Shown in pieces: positions 61,976 through 64,000 of a DNA stretch of 64,000 bases. Positions within the stretch are counted from its first letter, which is position 1. Each line of letters begins with the position of its first letter. This DNA comes from Pontiella desulfatans (GTDB taxonomy: Bacteria; Verrucomicrobiota; Kiritimatiellia; Kiritimatiellales; Pontiellaceae): NCBI RefSeq assembly GCF_900890425.1, contig NZ_CAAHFG010000003.1, positions 868,001 to 932,000 on the forward strand, in the 5' to 3' direction. Both the position numbers and the translations under genes were made by a program. Under the pieces are notes generated by a model. That model worked only from the letters and a program-made list of their open reading frames with translations. It had not been told where the DNA came from and ran no database searches.

Positions 61976-62026
61976 TGAGCTTGTTAATCTCTTGGTCGGG
62001 GTGTTCAAGCCCCTCCGGACCCACCA
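61976..62026 (+). other. tRNA-like 3' fragment, possible attachment-site remnant
   Basis: The segment reads like the last 50 bases of a tRNA: an anticodon-like loop TTGTTAA (61981-61987) with partial stem, a T-loop GTTCAAGC (62003-62010) in a weak stem, a 3' acceptor strand CGGACCC, and an encoded ACCA ending at 62026. No matching 5' acceptor GGGTCCG or D-arm is present upstream, so this is not a complete tRNA gene. Such 3' fragments arise where integrative elements recombine at tRNA genes. Confidence 0.4.
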
Positions 62027-62242
62027 CTCTTTTGTTTCATCTTGTCCAATGTTTACAGGGGTTTGGTACATATTTTGCGCTTCGTCCCTCTCCTTGATAG
62101 CCCCTGATATTTTACGCAAAAACCCGATCTTTGACCAAAGAAGTGGCAAAGAAGTGGCAAAGATTTTGGCCGCACCCAACGCGGGGGAATCAACGGCAAG
62201 CACGATGCCGATCCGTAGATCCCGTAATGGCGGGCAAAAAAG
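62027..62242. other. Non-coding or decayed stretch after the tRNA-like fragment
   Basis: No supported gene. An open frame on the plus strand crosses it but overlaps the tRNA-like segment and has no recognisable domain. The repeat GAAGTGGCAAA occurs twice in tandem near 62140-62162. Confidence 0.3.
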
Positions 62243-62566
62243 TCAGTTCCTCGAGAGGAAGCCTTCGATTGTTTCCATCAGTAGCTTGGCCAGTCGGTTC
62301 AGCAGGAAGATGTCCTCTGGACGGGCCTGCTTCAGTTCCAGCGTTTCCAATACGCCCCGATGCTGCAGCATCAGATCCTCGGCCGGCAAGCGGGAGGTTT
62401 CCGCCTCGTTGCCGAAGCAGTAGGGCGAAAGGTAACGCTGTCATGCAGATTGCGGTGGGCGCAGCAACGCGGGTCCGACGGCAGGATAAAGTCAAGGGAA
62501 CGCCCCTCCCGGACAGAGACATAGAGATCTTCATATGCGCGGTAGCCGCAGATCGGCTCTCCCCGC
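62243..62566 (-). pseudogene. Frameshifted gene fragment cut by the IS3 element
   Basis: On the minus strand, reading away from the IS3 end at 62566, one frame encodes RGEPICGYRAYEDLYVSVRE and HRNLHDSV. After a frame change near 62420 the other encodes PYCFGNEAETSRLPAEDLML and PEDIFLLNRLAKLLMETIEG, ending at TGA 62243-62245. Both parts look like real protein with charged, amphipathic helices, so a once-continuous gene has lost its 5' end to the insertion sequence and gained a frameshift. I do not recognise the family. Confidence 0.5.
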
Positions 62567-62595
62567 TGACGTGCCCCCATATGCGAGTCCACGTT

Positions 62596-63504
62596 TTAAG
62601 TTAGGATTTGGGTTAAGTCAACAGCTGGTGGGGAGCGCAGTGGCACCACGGCCAACGGCCGGGGTCTGACGGCCTCCGGTACCGGAGGCCGATAGCCCAG
62701 CGAGCTATGCGGTCTGACCGTGTTGTATCCCTGACGCCACCATTCGCACAGAACCTCCACTTCCCTCAACGTATCGAAGATTTCGAGATTAAGAAGCTCA
62801 TCCCGCATCTTGCCATTAAAGGATTCGATGTATCCATTCTCCCACGGGCTGCCAGGCTCGATGTAGAGCGTTTTTACTCCGAGCTTCTGCAGCCACTCAC
62901 GCAGTTTCACGGCTATGAACTCGCTTCCGTTGTCTGAGCGAATGTATCCAGGAATGCCCCGGTGAATGAACAACTTTCCAAGCGCCTCCAGAACATCCTT
63001 GCTCTGCAGTTTCCTCGCCACCTTGATCGCCAGACATTCCCGGGTGAACTCATCGATAATATTGAGTATCCGGAACGCCCGACCATCATGGGTACGACTA
63101 TGTACAAAGTCATAACTCCATACATGGTTTTTTCCCGAGGGGCGCAGCCGCACGCATGATCCGTCATTCAACCACAGTCTACGCCGCTTGGGCTGTTTAG
63201 ACGGCACCTTGAGCCCTTCCCGTCGCCACATCCGTTCGATCCGTTTATGATTCACTTTCCATCCCCGATGCCGAAGCATGGCGGTTATACGCCGGTAACC
63301 ATAGCGGCCGTACTGTGTCGCCAGTTCAATCATCTCCTGCACCAGCATAGGTTCATCTTCTTTGATCCTCAGTTCCCTGCGCTGGGTGCTGCGGGGTTGT
63401 CCAAGAACCCGGCATGCCCGGCGCTCAGAGATCCGGTCTATACCGAAGCTATCCCGTATATGAATAATCGCCCGCCGGCGTTTGGCAGGCGTCAGAAGTT
63501 TCCC
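62596..63504 (-). CDS. IS3 OrfB transposase part (read by -1 frameshift)
   Basis: The frame runs from the slippery site (63504) to 62596, about 302 codons, with no start codon near its beginning. HTH_21-like segment (YGRYGYRRITAMLRHRGWKV), then the DDE core: Asp in HVWSYDFVHSRTHDGRAFRI, Asp in YIRSDNGSEFIAVK, Glu in WENGYIESFNGKMRDELLN. It ends GYNTVRPHSSLGYRPPVPEA plus a short tail. Made as an OrfAB fusion by ribosomal slippage at GGGAAAC, where orfA overlaps. Confidence 0.92.
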   Translation of the reverse strand, partial: GKLLTPAKRRRAIIHIRDSFGIDRISERRACRVLGQPRSTQRRELRIKEDEPMLVQEMIELATQYGRYGYRRITAMLRHRGWKVNHKRIERMWRREGLKVPSKQPKRRRLWLNDGSCVRLRPSGKNHVWSYDFVHSRTHDGRAFRILNIIDEFTRECLAIKVARKLQSKDVLEALGKLFIHRGIPGYIRSDNGSEFIAVKLREWLQKLGVKTLYIEPGSPWENGYIESFNGKMRDELLNLEIFDTLREVEVLCEWWRQGYNTVRPHSSLGYRPPVPEAVRPRPLAVVPLRSPPAVDLTQILT

Positions 63505-63770
63505 GAGGCGGCTTCCTTCAGGATCGCTTTATCCAACTCAGCTTCGGCCAGCAGCTTTTTCAGCCTGCTGTTTTCTTTTTCGAGATCCTTAAGCCGCTTG
63601 GCATGGGAGACCTTCATGCCTCCGTATTCCTTACGCCAGCGGTAATAGGTCTGTTCGGCGATCCCCAGCTTCTTACTGGCCATGGCCACCGTGTTACCTT
63701 CGGCCAGCAGGATCTCGGCATCTCGGAGTAATCCGATGATCTGTTCCGTCGTGTATTTCTTAATAGGCAT
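63492..63770 (-). CDS. IS3 OrfA, helix-turn-helix protein
   Basis: 92 residues with strong ribosome site (AAGGAGGG). Helix-turn-helix (EGNTVAMASKKLGIAEQTYY, RWRKEYGG) followed by a leucine-zipper-like coiled coil (AKRLKDLEKENSRLKKLLAE), the usual OrfA layout. Its last codons overlap orfB; the sequence G GGA AAC (63504-63498, minus strand) precedes its stop by six bases. Confidence 0.93.
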   Translation of the reverse strand: MPIKKYTTEQIIGLLRDAEILLAEGNTVAMASKKLGIAEQTYYRWRKEYGGMKVSHAKRLKDLEKENSRLKKLLAEAELDKAILKEAASGNF

Positions 63771-63844
63771 CTTGCCCTCCTTATCAGGTTTATACCCGCA
63801 GAAAACTAACTCTGCGAGTGGGTTCCTTTAAAGGGGGCACGTCA

Positions 63845-64000
63845 GAAGCGATACATACAGATTCAAGTTGGAAGGTATCGGCAGACCCGAGCTGGAATAA
63901 TGATGCCCCGCTCATGGCACGCTTTCATCCCGAACGATGTGATGATGTAGATTTTCGTATGGCATTCTGGGACTGGATGACGCTGGATTATGAGGACAGC
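63845..64000 (+). pseudogene. Glycosidase-like fragment at right edge, interrupted by IS3
   Basis: An open frame runs from the IS3 end (63845) through the window edge, 52 codons: EAIHTDSSWKVSADPSWNND then FHPERCDDVDFRMAFWDWMT. TDxSWK-type motifs are common in the N-terminal beta domains of alpha-L-rhamnosidases (GH78) and some other exo-glycosidases, which would fit the cluster, but this is a motif-level guess. No start codon of its own near the IS end; the 5' part is missing from this side. Confidence 0.4.

Larger units (their letters stand above)
62567..63844 (-). mobile_element. IS3-family insertion sequence
   Basis: 1278 bp with 12-bp terminal inverted repeats TGACGTGCCCCC (62567-62578; reverse complement at 63833-63844), like those of several IS3-family members. 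orfA and orfB lie on the minus strand with an apparent programmed frameshift. No target duplication (CCGC left, GAAG right), and the two flanks belong to different broken genes, so the locus has been rearranged. Confidence 0.92.

Noticed and set aside
61960-62026. Complete tRNA gene
   Set aside because: The 3' half is convincing but no 5' acceptor strand or D-arm is present and the anticodon stem is mismatched.
1-64000. CRISPR arrays, rRNA genes and replication origins
   Set aside because: No regularly spaced repeat-spacer structure, no rRNA-like sequence and no DnaA-box cluster was seen.

Overview
The window looks like a chromosomal polysaccharide-degradation island of a marine PVC-group bacterium, most likely a Kiritimatiellota close to Pontiella. 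This is inference from gene content: ten formylglycine-type sulfatases (eight intact), three GH29 fucosidase-like enzymes, a GH20 hexosaminidase, three GH117-like proteins, six secreted parallel beta-helix proteins or fragments, a PEP-CTERM protein, and an ECF sigma factor beside a membrane protein kinase. No rRNA and no complete tRNA gene is visible.

Layout. 1-4704: a tightly packed operon (sulfatase C-terminus cut by the window edge, two sulfatases, GH20). 4809-7540: ECF sigma factor and transmembrane kinase. 7651-17980: four large secreted proteins that share domains: two beta-helix proteins, a repeat protein and a PEP-CTERM protein. 18150-19534: an insertion sequence. 19685-30.9 kb: two sulfatases, a GH29, a 205-bp MITE-like element, a GH141-like beta-helix protein and a coupled GH117 trio. 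31027-33536: IS21 copy 1. 33.5-49.5 kb: beta-helix fragment, sulfatase, beta-helix, Tat-type sulfatase, GH29, SGNH hydrolase, GH29, FucP-type transporter, RhaT-type transporter, aldose 1-epimerase, sulfatase. 49570-50461: a 5'-truncated nuclease-like gene. 50462-52971: IS21 copy 2. 53.0-57.9 kb: headless sulfatase, intact sulfatase, convergent beta-helix gene. 58-64 kb: accessory tail with an orphan integrase, an AbiE toxin-antitoxin pair, a tRNA-like fragment, a frameshifted pseudogene, an IS3 element and a glycosidase-like fragment.

How it works together (inference): secreted sulfatases, fucosidases, hexosaminidase, GH117-like and beta-helix enzymes would desulfate and trim a sulfated, fucose- and probably galactan-containing algal polysaccharide outside the cytoplasm. 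FucP- and RhaT-type symporters plus a mutarotase would take up the released sugars. No fucose or rhamnose catabolic genes and no sulfatase-maturating enzyme lie in the window.

The main new observation is a recurring two-part promoter-like motif, TGAGAA-N14-GGCGTTTCTA. It occurs as six good and two weaker copies, mostly 27-48 bp upstream of starts of cluster genes. Its geometry (GAGAA-N16-CGT) is ECF-like, so the sigma factor at 4809 is the obvious candidate reader. Other notable points are a kinase lacking the usual VAIK lysine but with lysines in the glycine loop, a GH117-like paralog missing two conserved acidic residues, a C-terminal domain shared by three secreted proteins, and IS21 copies whose four junctions all fall in broken genes.
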